From Neoceratodus forsteri (taxonomy: Eukaryota > Chordata > Ceratodontiformes > Ceratodontidae), in assembly GCA_016271365.2 (NCBI GenBank), contig CM057456.1:890874001-890938000 (forward strand): a stretch of 64,000 bases of DNA, given 5' to 3'. The notes under the pieces were generated by a model. It was not told the origin of the DNA. It worked only from the letters and a program-made list of their open reading frames with translations, and ran no database searches. How positions within the stretch are numbered: position 1 is the stretch's first letter; every line of letters begins with the position of its first letter. Below are positions 52,797 to 63,713 of the stretch, in pieces. A program made the position numbers and the translations under genes.

Positions 52797-53120
52797 GTGA
52801 GGGGCTCCATGACCTGTAGCACATCTGGGGTGGTATATTTGGCAGAATGTAAGTGTGGACGATACTATGTGGGTAAAACCAAACGGATGTTCAAAACAAG
52901 AATAGGTGAGCATTCCAAATCTATTCTGAGTGATGACAAAATAAATGCTTTGGCAGTGCATGTTATGAAATCCAGTAATAGCTCTGAACACACTTTTATG
53001 TTTACTGCCATAGAAAACCCCATTTTGACAAAAAGAGGAGGGGATTATGACAATTTGCTCCTAAGAAGGGAGCAATATTGGATTTTCTCCACAAAAGCTA
53101 TGTGTGACCAAGATGCCTGA
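52797..53120 (+). pseudogene. PLE-3 GIY-YIG endonuclease, plus copy
   Basis: The plus-strand frame reads TSGVVYLAECKCGRYYVGKT (GIY-YIG core with the PLE Cys pair), FKTRIGEHSKSIL (catalytic Arg, then H-x-S), ALAVHVMKSSN and RRGDYDNLLLRREQYWIFST (terminal Glu and aromatic residues). It resembles the Neptune/Poseidon-type PLE nuclease more than the PLE-1 one, so PLE-3 is a different family. The stop follows KAMCDQDA at 53118-53120. The ATG at 52797 is internal to the original polyprotein. Confidence 0.85.
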
Positions 53121-53165
53121 ATTTAAAAAGACAGATTCTAAAAGCATAAGCAAAATGTCAGAAAA

Positions 53166-54830
53166 GAAACCAGGGATGTGTGAAAAAAAAAATTCCACCA
53201 GCTGAAATTTTGGCAAAAGTTGGACTTTCACTTCTGCAAAAGTAAAAAAAGTCATTTCGCCAACTTTCATGGAAATTTCACCTAAAAACTGCAGAATAAT
53301 GTAAGAAATATGGGTTAATGTATGCAGGAAAAACTTCCGCAGAACTGATCACTGCCAGTGTTCAGTTCTGTGACGTTCCTCCCCACAGTTTAATTCATTA
53401 ACTCTCCTCCCCCCCACCAATCACTGGCCCCTGGTTTCTTGCACCTCCCCCTGCTGATCGTCAACCACATATAACAAAAATTGTGTCCAGTCCCCCCACC
53501 CACCCACCGATCGCCTTTTCATATACAAAATAATATCTTCAATCCTCATTCCCTGGTGTCTAGTATCCCCAACCCACTGATTGCTGGCCCCATATAAAAA
53601 AAATGCATTTATTCACTGGTGTCTAGTGTCCCCTCACTTATTGATTGTTGGCCCTATAGAAAAAAACATTTTGGTGTCACCCCCCCCCAGCCACCGATTG
53701 CTCCTCCATATAAAAAAATAAAATGTTCTTTCCTCATTCTCTGGTGTCTAGTGGACCCCCACTTGCCCACCCTTGCAGGTAGTCCATCAACACCCTGCTC
53801 CCCCCATTCCATTCTCAACCCCGAGCAGGCAACCAGCCCTCCTCTCTCCTCTATGGCTGGCCACTCACTGAGATGAATGAATGAGAGTGTGCTTGTACAA
53901 GCACATGTTTATTCATTGCAGTTACTGGTCATCTTACAGCACAGTTTTCAGGAGGTAGAGAAGGGGAAGGGGCTGTTCTGGTCACTGGCGGGGTGGTGGG
54001 ATGGGAGAAATGACATTGTGGTCCCATTCTCCCCAACCTGCCCATACTGTGGGTGACTGAAACAGCCCCTTCCCCTTCTCCACCCCCTAAAAACTATTCT
54101 GCAGGCTGACTGGAAGCTGCAATGAAAGAGTGCATGCACTCATTCATTCAGCCAAGTTGGCAGCCAGCCATGGAGGAGAGAGGAGGGCTGTGCTGGTCAC
54201 TCATTTGGGGTTGGGATGGAGGAGCGGTGTGGTGATGGGCTACCTGCCAGGGTGGGGTATCCACTCAGACACCAGGAGGGAATGAGAAAATAATATATTT
54301 TTTTTTATGTAGGGGCGATCAGTGGCTGGGGGGACTGGACACCAAAATATATTTTTTCTATGGAGCTGGTAATCAGCGGGTGATGGAGCATTAGGCATCA
54401 GGGGTGAGAGTATTTTTTATGAATTGGGCGATCAGTGGGGGCACTAGACACCATGAATGAAATTGAGGATATTATTATTTTGCATATGGAGAAATTGATC
54501 AACCCAGGTGGGGGGACTGGAAACACAATTTTGTTATCTGGGACTGGTGATCAGCAGGGAGGGGGGCACAAGAAACCAGTGCCAGGGGCCAGCGATGGGG
54601 GAGGGGGACTATATCGCTAAATAATACACTAAACTGTGGATAGAATAAATTCCACAGTTTAATGTATTATTACACAGTTCAGACCAAAAATTCCATGGAA
54701 AAGAGCAAACATCTGAAGAAAATGGTCGAAAGTTTCTAATCTCACCATAGGCAAAAATGAAAAAACTATTGTGGAATTTCTGAAATTCCGTGAAAGTTTT
54801 GCCAAGGCAGAATTCACAACTTCCCTAGAA
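53166..54830. mobile_element. Palindromic element with AGGGAAGT-GTGAA termini
   Basis: The left end AGGGATGTGTGAA and the reverse complement of the right end AGGGAAGTTGTGAA match. Beyond that the two halves remain reverse complements over most of the 1.66 kb. The arms hold diverged tandem units of about 75-85 bp (left 53440-53770, words TGGTGTCTAGTG and ACTGATTGCTGGCCC; right 54245-54560, words GGCGATCAGTGG and GACTGGACACCA). The centre near 54000 is flanked by inverted GAAGGGGAAGGGGCTGTT words. No transposase. Confidence 0.75.
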
Positions 54831-55233
54831 AAAACTAAGGGGTGTAATGTTAGTGGATAAGTCTGGAGGCAAAATGTGAAATGATTGCAAAGAGTTGATG
54901 GAGGTTATGAGGGAAGCTCAACCGGGGGGGGGGGTGCTCCGACCCCATGCATGAACTGAACCATTGATGGAGAGCTCTACTCCTTCCCCTCAGGTGTGTT
55001 GCTATTACACACCATGGCATCCACTCAGCAGAACATGGTTTGAGCTGCCATCTTCAGGTGTTAGGAAAGGAGTGTAAAGCCAGGAAGAAGCTTTCTTAAT
55101 ATGGCTTTATCATGCCTCCTAGAAAAAAAATGCATTTAACCTCCTCTCTGACTTGTAAAATACGTCAGTCGGCTAATTCATCAAGAACTAAATCACAGGC
55201 TTGAAAGTTACTAATATCGACAGGCAGTGAGAG

Positions 55234-56700
55234 ATGTGCGGAGATAAGTTGGATAAGGTGCCAGTAAATAAAACTGATCTGGCACTGGTTTGTATGGAGC
55301 CTGAACATTTGCAGCAACAGCTAGAGCAAGTTTCTGTATGTAAGCAACAACAGAATTCTCCTGAGAGCATAGAAGCGGAAAAAGATAAAACGGATCCTGC
55401 TTCGGAGAAGGTAGTAAGAGAAGGCACCTCTCATTCTGGGATGGCTGATTTAAATGGCCAAACACAGGTGAGTAAAAAGAATGACTTTAACTTGGATACT
55501 ATGAATGGTGTATCAAATGCTGTGGAATATCCCCCAGATTTAACGTTACTAACATCAAATTTAGCTGGCACTTTGCCAAGTAACCACCAGGAGCAAGAAG
55601 CAAATGGTATATTTTCTAAACCTGTCTACAAATTTTTTGAAGGATCAGTATATAAATTGTTGGGGAAAAAACATGTGATACAGGACATTAATAAGGTAGA
55701 CTCCTTGTTTAAAAAGATTGAACATGTCCCATGTGATACAAATCCTGACATAGACAAACAACTAAGTTTAAGTCTGTAGAAAGAGGTTGTAAATGCACCA
55801 TATTTAGCTGACTCTAAGGAGAAGTGTTTGAATCAGAAACCCTTTAAAAAAATTAGCTAAAGAAAAAAAACTTGATTGTAAGAATTACTAATAATGATAC
55901 AGAATCAGAATCCAATTACCATGGGGCACAATCAGACACAGAGAAAAGTGATGTGCAGAATTCAAAACAACCATCATGGGTTAAATAAATACTGACCCAA
56001 TAAGCATCTTTAAACGAGGGGATGAAGAAAATGGGAAGTTTAGAGAATAAAATTGATCAATTATAAAGTACAGTTAATACTCTAGTGGCAGATAACCTAC
56101 AAGCCAAAAGTAATACACAAATGCTCCAGAAAAGAGTATCATATTTAGAAGATGAAAGTGTGCCCATTCAAAGGCAAGTAAAGGAACTGGAAAAAATAAA
56201 TAAGGACATCAAAGATAAAATGCTGGACTTTGAAGCAAGATCTAGGAGAAAAAATGTAAGAATATTAGGGCTCCCTGAAGAATGGGGAAAAGCAAATGGT
56301 TAAAAGAGTCAGTAAATGTGGTTTTCTATCAGTACTTAGACACCCCTCAAGGCAAGGTTGAATTGGAGATCGATAGAGCGCACAGGATTTAGGAACCATC
56401 TGACTTCTTTTCAAAGAACACAACCCCATGACCAGTTATGGTTAAATTTTTAAGATCAGAAGATAAAGAAATTTTGATGGATAAAGTGTACCAAAAAAAA
56501 GAACTGAGTTGATGGGTGCGTACATTAATATCTGTAATGACTACCCTGCTGACATAATGCAAGATAGAAAGAAATATGGCATTTTAAGAAAGAAACTATG
56601 GGCCAAAGGGGTGAAAGCTACTGTTATATATCCAGTTAAATTGAAAGTTATTTAAGAAGAGATACGTTTGGTAAACTCCTCACTGGAGGAGGCAGAGAAA
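55234..56700 (+). pseudogene. L1-C ORF1 (broken)
   Basis: The first frame (55234-55779, start at the first in-frame ATG) encodes an acidic, Gln-rich N-terminal region. The next clear piece (56085-56303) is a coiled coil flowing into the RRM: MLQKRVSYLEDESVPIQRQV, KELEKINKDIKDKML and FEARSRRKNVRILGLPEE. Beyond 56303 the frames break, but DRAHRI (about 56375) and a KILMDKV-like helix follow, matching the L1 ORF1 RRM and C-terminal domain. The acidic N-terminus is unusual but similar in style to L1-A ORF1. Confidence 0.8.
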
Positions 56701-57039
56701 GATTTACAATAGAAAATTCCTGGGTTATATGATTAAGAATGAGGGAATAAGTGGCACGAGGTTTGGGAAATATAATATGCATCTCTGAGTGGAGCTGGGA
56801 GGAGGAAACCCTACATTCCATTAGAGCAGAACAAAATGTGTTCTGATGAGACCCAGGTGGGACTCAGGTTAAGTATATCTACTATTTATTTAAATGATAG
56901 AATAAGGGGTGTTGCTAAAAAAATTTTACGCAGGGATATCTGTTTTCTTTATAGAGGAGTAGGTATGGAGGTTGAATACCGTGTTTGTTTAAATATGCAT
57001 TATGTTTTTACATGAATTGAAATTTGTCTTGTAAAATGT

Positions 57040-57792
57040 AAATGGAATACATTCACCTATTAAAAGATCAAGACTACTTTGTCATGGGGAAGAAAACTAA
57101 AGCTTTCTGTATAGCAGTGTAAGAGACCCATTTAGACACAGCAGAAATAAAAAAATAAAGCAGAAATGGGTAGCTCACATTTTTTTCAGAGGGGACAAAA
57201 AGTGAGGGGGTGGCATTACTTTTTAGAAAAAAATGTGTCTATGGAAGTGCTGCAAACATACAAGGATAAGCACGGCAGAACTTTACTAGTTAAAATTAAG
57301 GTAAGAGGGACTGTGCTAACAATAGGTTCGGTTTATGCTCCATTTAATAATTACTCAGAGTTTCTGGCTAATCTTACACAGGCATTAACAGAGATTGTGG
57401 CCCTAAATATTATACTTATGGGGGATTATAATGCCTTGTTAGATCCTAGCACAGATAAAACATTAAAACCTACTCTAAGGAACAAATATGTATCAGGACT
57501 ACTTAAAAATGTAATTCAATTACATGATCTAATTGATAGTTGGAAAGTGTTTAGCCCCCTTTCTAGGGAATACACCTATCACGATGAAAAAAATATAGGA
57601 TTTTCATGTATAGATTTTATTTTTGTGTCTAAGTTAGTTACATCTTGCTTAAAAAAAGCTGAAATTGATTCAATTTTAATATCCGACCACGCATTAATAC
57701 ATGTTGATCTGCTATTACATGATCAAACTAAATCCATTTCAAGCCAATGGAGACTGGACAATACACTTTTAGTGGATCAAGAGTTCCAGTAA
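57040..57792 (+). pseudogene. L1-C ORF2, endonuclease domain
   Basis: Frames in the first 120 bases contain the degenerate NVNGI and QETHL equivalents. The long frame 57166-57792 then gives TLLVKIKVRGTVLTIGSVYA, PFNN, IILMGDYNALLDPSTDKT (GDYN for GDFN), LIDSWKVFSPLSREYTYHDE, CIDFIFVS and ISDHALIHVDL, the complete C-terminal catalytic set. The same domain of the L1 at the window start is clearly related (similar DPWR/DSWK and TFHD/TYHDE words). It is broken upstream, so no active enzyme. Confidence 0.85.
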
Positions 57793-58159
57793 AGAATTAA
57801 GGCGGCGATTAAGGAGTTCTGGGAATTTAATTATGATGGCTCCCAACCAATAGTTAAACTATGGGATGCATTTAAAACTGTTATATGAAGCACTGTGATA
57901 TATTATAAAGTTTTTATAATGAAACTGAGAAAAGAAAAAATTACAAAACTAGATAAATGAATAAAGGAACTGGATGCCCTAGTTACTTATGATTATAATG
58001 TTTGCCAAGGAATGGTATCACCTCAAATTAGAAAAAAAATGAAATAAATAATAAAGAGGTAATGGCTAATTTCAATAAGGTGAAAAGTGCAAAATATATA
58101 CAAGGAGATAAGACAGGTAAAATGCTTGCCTATTTACTAAAAAATAAAAAGAATGAAAT

Positions 58160-58397
58160 ATGATAACTGGTTTGCAAGATGAAAATGGCAACATTTCAAT
58201 AAAGGACCATGAGATGGAAAAATTAATAAAAAGGACATATGAACAAATGTATCAAGTTAGATCCGAGATTAAGCAACAGGAAATAAAAAATGATCTAAGA
58301 GAAATGAAAATGCCAACACTGGATTGCAAAAAAGAACATTTTTCGATATTAGAGATAAAAGAATTTATTCCAAAAATGTCAACAAATAAGTCTCCAG
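58160..58397 (+). pseudogene. L1-C ORF2, linker to RT entry
   Basis: The + frame reads MEKLIKRTYEQMYQ, KMPTLDCKKEHFSILEIKEF, then KMSTNKSPG. The KSPG motif opens the RT domain and is cut exactly there by IR-2. The frame continues on the other side at 59342 as GLDGFTMEFYNKF, so the original reading was KSPGLDG-TMEFY. Confidence 0.85.
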
Positions 58398-59341
58398 GGG
58401 CCAGATATTCAAAACTTTGTCCCTCAGCTAAATAACACTGCCCAGTGTGCTGAATTAGCCTGGAACAAATAACCCGCCATATTCAAAAGGATTAGCCCTG
58501 GTGCTAAACCTGCTGAATATAGTGTGCTAAGGAAGCTGGGCAAACTGGGCTGGGAATGCAGTGTTAAAATAGCCCGGGAACAAGACAGCTCTGAATATAG
58601 CAACAGGGAAGTGCAAACTGCAACAGCAGCTTAGTAGACTCTGGAGTAAGCCAGTATTGCAGGTGAAGAACATTGTGTGTGATTGCACAGATATGTGTCA
58701 CATCATCTGCAAACAACAATGCAAGCTACACACTGCAGAGCTGTGCTATGCTGATGAGAGGATTGCCCAGGCTAGCCTGTTTCAGTACGTGATTGGTCAT
58801 AACTCAGTCAGTGGCTGGTCATGATGGTGACAGGAGGGTTGAGCCAGTCACCGGCTCAATTTGGGCTGTCGGTGGGGCGGATGCTTGGCACTGCTGGGTG
58901 GAGGGGGCCACTAGACTACCAGGGAATCTGTGTAATCAGCACTACTATGGGTGTCAGGATTGTGATGGGGGGGTACCACTAGACTACCAGGGAATATGTG
59001 AGTTATATGTGTGCTTAATGCTACTATGGGGGTCGGGTTTGTGCTGGCGGGGCCAGTCCACCACTGCATTACTGCATGCTTTTTGATGGCAGTATTTAGT
59101 GCCACACTACAGGTGGTGCGAATGCCTGTAGCATGGCGCTATACGTTTGAATATGCCGGCTGCGCTGGCATTCCTGGCCACTCCCATAACCCCTACCCCT
59201 GCATACATCATCTTTTAGCGTCAGCGCAACCACAAAGCTCCGGCGATATTAGGGCTTTTGAATATTGCAGCCTGGCACAAATCCAGCACTATTACAGTGC
59301 TATGGATTTGCACCAGGCACAAAGCTTTGAATATCTGGCCC
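58398..59341. mobile_element. Inverted-repeat DNA element IR-2 (same family as IR-1)
   Basis: The ends are GGGCCAGATATTCAAAA and TTTGAATATCTGGCCC, and CAG flanks both sides (58395-58397 and 59342-59344), a probable 3-bp target duplication. L1-C coding is continuous across it. TTTGAATAT-type words recur inside (about 58483, 58517, 58592, 59145, 59254, 59325). The internal CCACTAGACTACCAGGGAA word occurs twice about 70 bp apart, as in IR-1. No transposase ORF. Non-autonomous. Confidence 0.8.
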
Positions 59342-59516
59342 CAGGTCTGGATGGATTTACTATGGAATTTTATAATAAATTTTGTGAGGAGGTATTGCCA
59401 TGGCTAAATATGTTATTTTTCAAAGTTATGGAGAAAGGACGTTAGCTACCTCCATCCATGGAAGAAACTAAGGTGATTTTGAAAGAAGGTTAAAGACCCT
59501 TACTTAGTAGAAAAAT
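59342..59516 (+). pseudogene. L1-C ORF2, RT segment between IR-2 and DIRS-3
   Basis: The + frame reads GLDGFTMEFYNKFCEEVLPW, LNMLFFKVMEKGR, then a stop at 59443-59445 and a frame change giving LPPSMEETKVILKEG. This is the first RT block of L1 (SPGPDG-EFYK-F, then P-S-IVLI-K-GKD). The next L1 codons resume at 63914 after DIRS-3. Confidence 0.85.
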
Positions 59517-59518
59517 AG

Positions 59519-59738
59519 GAAATTACATTCTTACCGTAATTATGATCTTTCTGTGTATCTTCACTATTCATCACAGATGGGGTACTGGCCAGAGATCAGG
59601 ACCCCGCGGGAGCCTTTTTTTTTTTTAAAGGATAGGCAGAGCCGACCCAGCATCGGCGCCGCCCTCGAGGCCGACGTACTACGTGGCGCTCAAGAATTAG
59701 CCGTTAAGCTGTGTCGACTCCGCCTGCCTACCAGTTCT
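59519..59738. repeat. DIRS-3 left inverted terminal repeat
   Basis: The inner 180 bases are the reverse complement of the right ITR (shared TCATCACAGATG, CTGGCCAGAGATCAGGACCC, GGGAGCC, a T-run, GGCAGAGCCGACCCAGCATC, GTGTCGACTCCGCCTGCC). The outer 40-60 bases (GAAATTACATTCTTACCG and on) are specific to this end, as is usual for the two unequal ends of DIRS elements. Confidence 0.9.
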
Positions 59739-60370
59739 GAGTCACCGGAGAGGTAAGAGGAAGGGATGGAGGGTGGGACAAGAGAGTCCAAGGGACAGAA
59801 AAAGGAAGAGGAAACTGAACTAAAAGGAGAAACAACGACTGAGAGGACAGCATAGAAGTAGTAAAACTACAGGGATTGGGTAGGGGCCCCAATCTCTGGA
59901 AAAGGAATAAGGGAAGGAGGGGGGGAAGAGAGAATTTAGGAGAGAGTGAGAGGTAACAAGGATCCAAGACCCTTGTCCGTCACCAGACTGTATAGGAACT
60001 GCAAGGAGTGGCAAAGCTCATCTGCCCAGAATTCAAGGCACAGAATATGTGGCAATACTCCCAAAAGCAGAGTCGGCTATTCTGGAGAAGGACAGGGTAC
60101 AGGGACTCAGTACTCTCTCTGTAAAGATTTTTGGTGAAAAAAAAGGTTGTCCTTTTTTTTTTTAAATAGAAGGATAACAGAAGGAGGGCAACCACCAGTT
60201 CTCACCCCATAGATGTGAGGATAAATAGTAGAGAGGAAGTGCCACTCGAACTGTACCCTTGGGAAAGAAAATTACCCCACTGTGTGTCCCAACTGCCAGC
60301 TCAAAGAGGGTGAGGCACAGAGGAGGAGGATCCAGAGACTGGAGCCCCAGGGGATGGCGAGTGGGATTGT

Positions 60371-60457
60371 GATGAATGGTGAAGATACACAGAAGATCAT
60401 AATTACGGTAAGAATGTAATTTCTATATCTTATCTGTGTCAATCTTCACCATTCATC
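60371..60457. repeat. DIRS-3 internal complementary region (ICR)
   Basis: 60371-60423 is the reverse complement of the left outer end (59519-59572), and 60424-60457 is the reverse complement of the right outer end (63881-63912). The join brings both element ends together, as expected for an ICR that templates circle formation. Only small differences separate the copies. Confidence 0.9.
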
Positions 60458-63400
60458 CTGAATGAGAAATACCAAGCCCCCAAGGGGGTTGACCAATGCA
60501 CCCTAAGGACAGTGTCCTTAGCCCTCAGTGGGTGACACACTAAGGGGGAACCTTCTGGGCCTGAGGAGGCCGAGTGGGGAGAGTGAGACGGGGTCCCCCC
60601 AGAGGGGGAAGGAATTTGCCCCAAAAGATGTTGTCTCACCCTACGGGAAAAGAGATAGGTTCCCTGGTGAGTGGAGCAGATCACCCTACGCCGGGCCAAG
60701 GGTGACAACCAGAAAAGGCGAAGCCACGCCGATCTCCTGGTGCAGATCGCTGTCCCTACTACCCTGGTAGCTACCTCATTGGCATAGTAAGATGCCCTTG
60801 CTTGGTGCCTTGCTAGCTCCAGGCCACGCGCAGAGAGTGCGATGGCTTGCCTGGTTTGCTCCGAGTCAGGCAAAGCAGCTAGGAATTGACCCAGCACTGA
60901 CCACAAGAACCTGTTGTAGGCTGCATAGTGGGCCTGATGAGCGGAGATGGAGAGAAGCAACCATGCCGAGTAGAAAGTCCTCCTCCCCCAGAAATCAAAA
61001 TCCGAAGAGTCCTGATCTGGGGGCCAGTCATGGTGGAGGGCGCGAAGCCCATCAGCAGTGTCCAGGTGCGTCAATCCGGACTGTGGATGAGGCATAGAAC
61101 CTGGAGACTCTGGAGGAGCGCAATGCCTCTGGCTGAGGTCCCTAGGGGCAGGAACTCCGGAGAAGGGCCTCTGCCAGAAGCGCATGGATGCCTCCCAAAA
61201 GGGAGCAGACCTGGGGGGCACCACAAGGGTGGCTGCCCCGAAATCACCTAGAAAGGCGTGCACCGCATGCTCTGGATTGCTCGCAGATGGGGGGAAAGGT
61301 GAAGGTCCTCCAACATCCTCACAAGGAAATGCTGATACTCGGAGAGATCAGCGGCAGGAGAGATGTGGACAGATGGTTCCTCTCCCCCAGAAGAGGGGGA
61401 TGAGGAGCTGGAGGTCACCATATGCTCCGAGGGTGGCTGCTCGGGGGAAGGTTGAAAAATCTGACTGTCCAAGGCCCTAACATAGGCAGGGAACCGAGAA
61501 GCCACCACTCTGAACTGCTCCCAGGTGAGAGGCCCGGTAGGACCAAGAATGCCCGGGAGTGCCAGAGAATGCAGCAGAGGGGTAGGGGCAGAGCCGAGGG
61601 AAGGAATCAGCCGGCCTTTTCCAGGGCTAGGGAGCGGACCATGGACACCCGGGGAAGGTGTCCTGGAAGACTCCGCAGCCGACAGCTGTACAACCACATT
61701 GGTACTGCCTAAGCTGTGCCCAGAAGAATCCCCCCAGTGAGGCGACTGGGGCCGTATGGGTCCAGAAGGATGGTCCCCTGTCTCCAAAGAATGGGACCCT
61801 CTCAAGGACCCGGAAGGGGAAGGACGGAAGTCAGCACTCCGGCTTTGCCCAGGACCCGGGTGGACCCCAGAGAAAGGCCTAAGCACGGACCCCACACCCC
61901 TCGACCCCTCAGAGTCTGAGAGAGTCCTGGTCCTTGGGAGGGTCAGCCTAGGTAGCTGGCAGCCCTGGGATGTCCTCGAGGGGGAAATCCAGGGCACAGC
62001 ACCCTCCCCACCCGTAGGCTTCTCGATGGGCCCCAAAGTCAGGCGATCAAGACACACCACGGGAGGGGGTACACCTGCTGAGGGGTCCAGGAACCCCCCC
62101 AGGCCAGGTTGCATGGCTATAGTGGCACGCACCATAGCCTGCTGGTCAGTGCCACTGACCCTGACCTGGAGGGGAACCCAATGCTTCTCAAGAGGGGGCT
62201 GACTCTGACTCGTTGAAGAGACCACTGGTTCACCCTCCTGTGCAGGCAACCCTGAAGGGTGTGACTGCTCGTCCGACTCTGAGCCCGACTCCGACCCCAA
62301 AGAGGTGGAATCCGAGGCCCTAAGCCAGACAGTAGGAGGGCGAGGAAAAGCGACCTTCGCGAAGGGCTCAGAAGTCATGGTAGTGGTCAAGGCAGCACCT
62401 GTGCCCTCCACAGCCCCGTGAGCGGGGCTGGTAGAAGGTGGCAGGACAGCCTGGACCAGAGGTCCAGAGCTAGGGCCAGCCGCTGTGCTGTCAAGTCCAC
62501 TGGCACCGGGAGCGGCACCAGGGACAGAGATGGCACCGGCGGCATCCCCAGTGGTGGCCCTGGAGTCGCAGACACTGCCAGGCCTCCCGGCGCTGCGAGC
62601 GGCACCAAGGGTCGAAGTGGCGCTGACCGCTCCGAGAGCAGGCTCGACGCCAATGACACCGCTCGGTGCTGAGAACCGAAGCAGCATCGACAGCTCTGAA
62701 AATGGACCCAGCGATGAAGGCAGCACTGCCAGGCTTCTCGGCGTCACTCACGGTGCCAAGAGCAGAAGTGGCACCAAAGGCGGCGGCGCCGACCAACAAC
62801 CCCGTGGGTCCTGCGGCACCGTGCTCAACCTTGACGCCGAGAGTGGCACCGAGGCGAGACATAGCAAAAGGCAACGCCAGATCCAGGGTTGCAGCGCCAC
62901 TAGCAGTACCGGCGCCGCAAGCGGCGTCGACAGAGCCCACGGTACTGAGAGACGAGGCAGCGCTGACAAGGCCCTCGGCACCACGAATGGCACCGGAGGC
63001 CTCAACAGCACCGACTGACGGCATCGAGGACAGCATCAACCTGGGCCTTCCGAACTACAGGAGCGACACCAGGGGGTCCTTCACCCCCGAAGGGGTGATT
63101 GCCATAGCGGCGCCTCCCGCCCTCTCCCGGGAGAAAGCAGGATGGGCCTCCTGCACCACGGGAGGAACCTCAACCAAGGCTAGGCTACAGGGGGTTGAGA
63201 CTCCCTCCTCCACGGTCTGTATAGAATCGGGAGGGGACCCGGAGGAAAGGCCAAGAAAACGTGGCTTGGCCCGACGAGTGCGGATCCTACCTCCGAAAGT
63301 CAGTGAAGCTCGTCCAACTTTCCACGCATACTGTTCGAGAACATGGTGGTCCATAGAGAAGCAGGCATTGCATGAATCCATGTCGTGAAGTGGGCCAAGA

Positions 63401-63513
63401 CACGAGATACACCAGTCATGCTGGTTGGTCACGGAGAAATTGCAGCCACACGGGCACCGACGCATAGGGGGCCGCCCCGCCTTAGAAGATTTCTTGCCCT
63501 CCGACTGCGACAT
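60439..63513 (-). pseudogene. DIRS-3 gag-like ORF1 (one stop, two frameshifts)
   Basis: On the minus strand the start ATG at 63511-63513 gives MSQSEGKKSSKAGRPPMRRC. A Cys/His-rich region follows: CPCGCNFS, WCISCLG-LHDMDSC-ACFSMDHH, a possible zinc-binding unit. A TAG at 63055-63057 interrupts. Next is an Ala/Gly/Val-rich low-complexity stretch (63039-62491), a frame change, and a Ser/Pro/Gly-rich region (62747-61248) ending WEQFRVVASRFPAYVRALDS and EYQHFLVRMLEDLHLSPHLR. A second frame change leads to the Gag-core-like part (61263-60439): FWGRRTFYSAWLLLSISAHQ, AHYAAYNRFLWSVLGQFLAA and LELARHQARASYYANEVATR. The frame ends inside the ICR. Confidence 0.75.
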
Positions 63514-63713
63514 GACCTGTGGAAAAAAATACCAAAAATAGACTCGACATTGCCAAAACTATAAATAATGGAAAGATCTTACCAGCGACGTCGAGTAGGG
63601 CAGACTAGAACTAGTAGACCGGAGAACTATCGACAATAGAAGGCTAAGGCCTAAAATTTCGAAAAACACTTCTTCAAGGCTTTCCACAAGGTGACCTCGA
63701 TGGAGGGAGATGA

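Larger units (their letters stand above)
51545..53160 (-). mobile_element. PLE-3: Penelope-like 3' fragment with head-to-head endonuclease copies
   Basis: A Penelope-like fragment made of a 3' non-coding region (51545-52434, minus strand) joined to an endonuclease C-terminal segment (52434-52690, minus) and then an inverted endonuclease copy (52797-53120, plus). The two coding pieces are reverse complements over about 220 bp around a centre near 52780, so transcripts could fold back. No RT is present. It sits where DIRS-2 gag should continue, so it interrupts that element. Target duplications were not identified. Confidence 0.7.
54840..59516 (+). mobile_element. L1-C: L1-type LINE, 5' end to RT, interrupted
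   Basis: On the + strand the leader (54840-55233) is followed by ORF1 (55234-56700) and ORF2 (from about 57040). ORF2 is interrupted by IR-2 (58398-59341) and DIRS-3 (59517-63913) and then runs out of the window. Coding is in several frames with many stops. The leader contains a GCCATCTT word near 55048. The order ORF1 then ORF2 with a 300-base gap is typical of L1-like LINEs. Confidence 0.85.

Noticed and set aside
62666..63388. A 240-codon + strand ORF, with several other + strand ORFs, opposite DIRS-3 gag
   Set aside because: Antisense by-product of the GC-rich, codon-biased gag region. The minus-strand reading has the Cys/His region and Gag-like core; the + reading has no motif.
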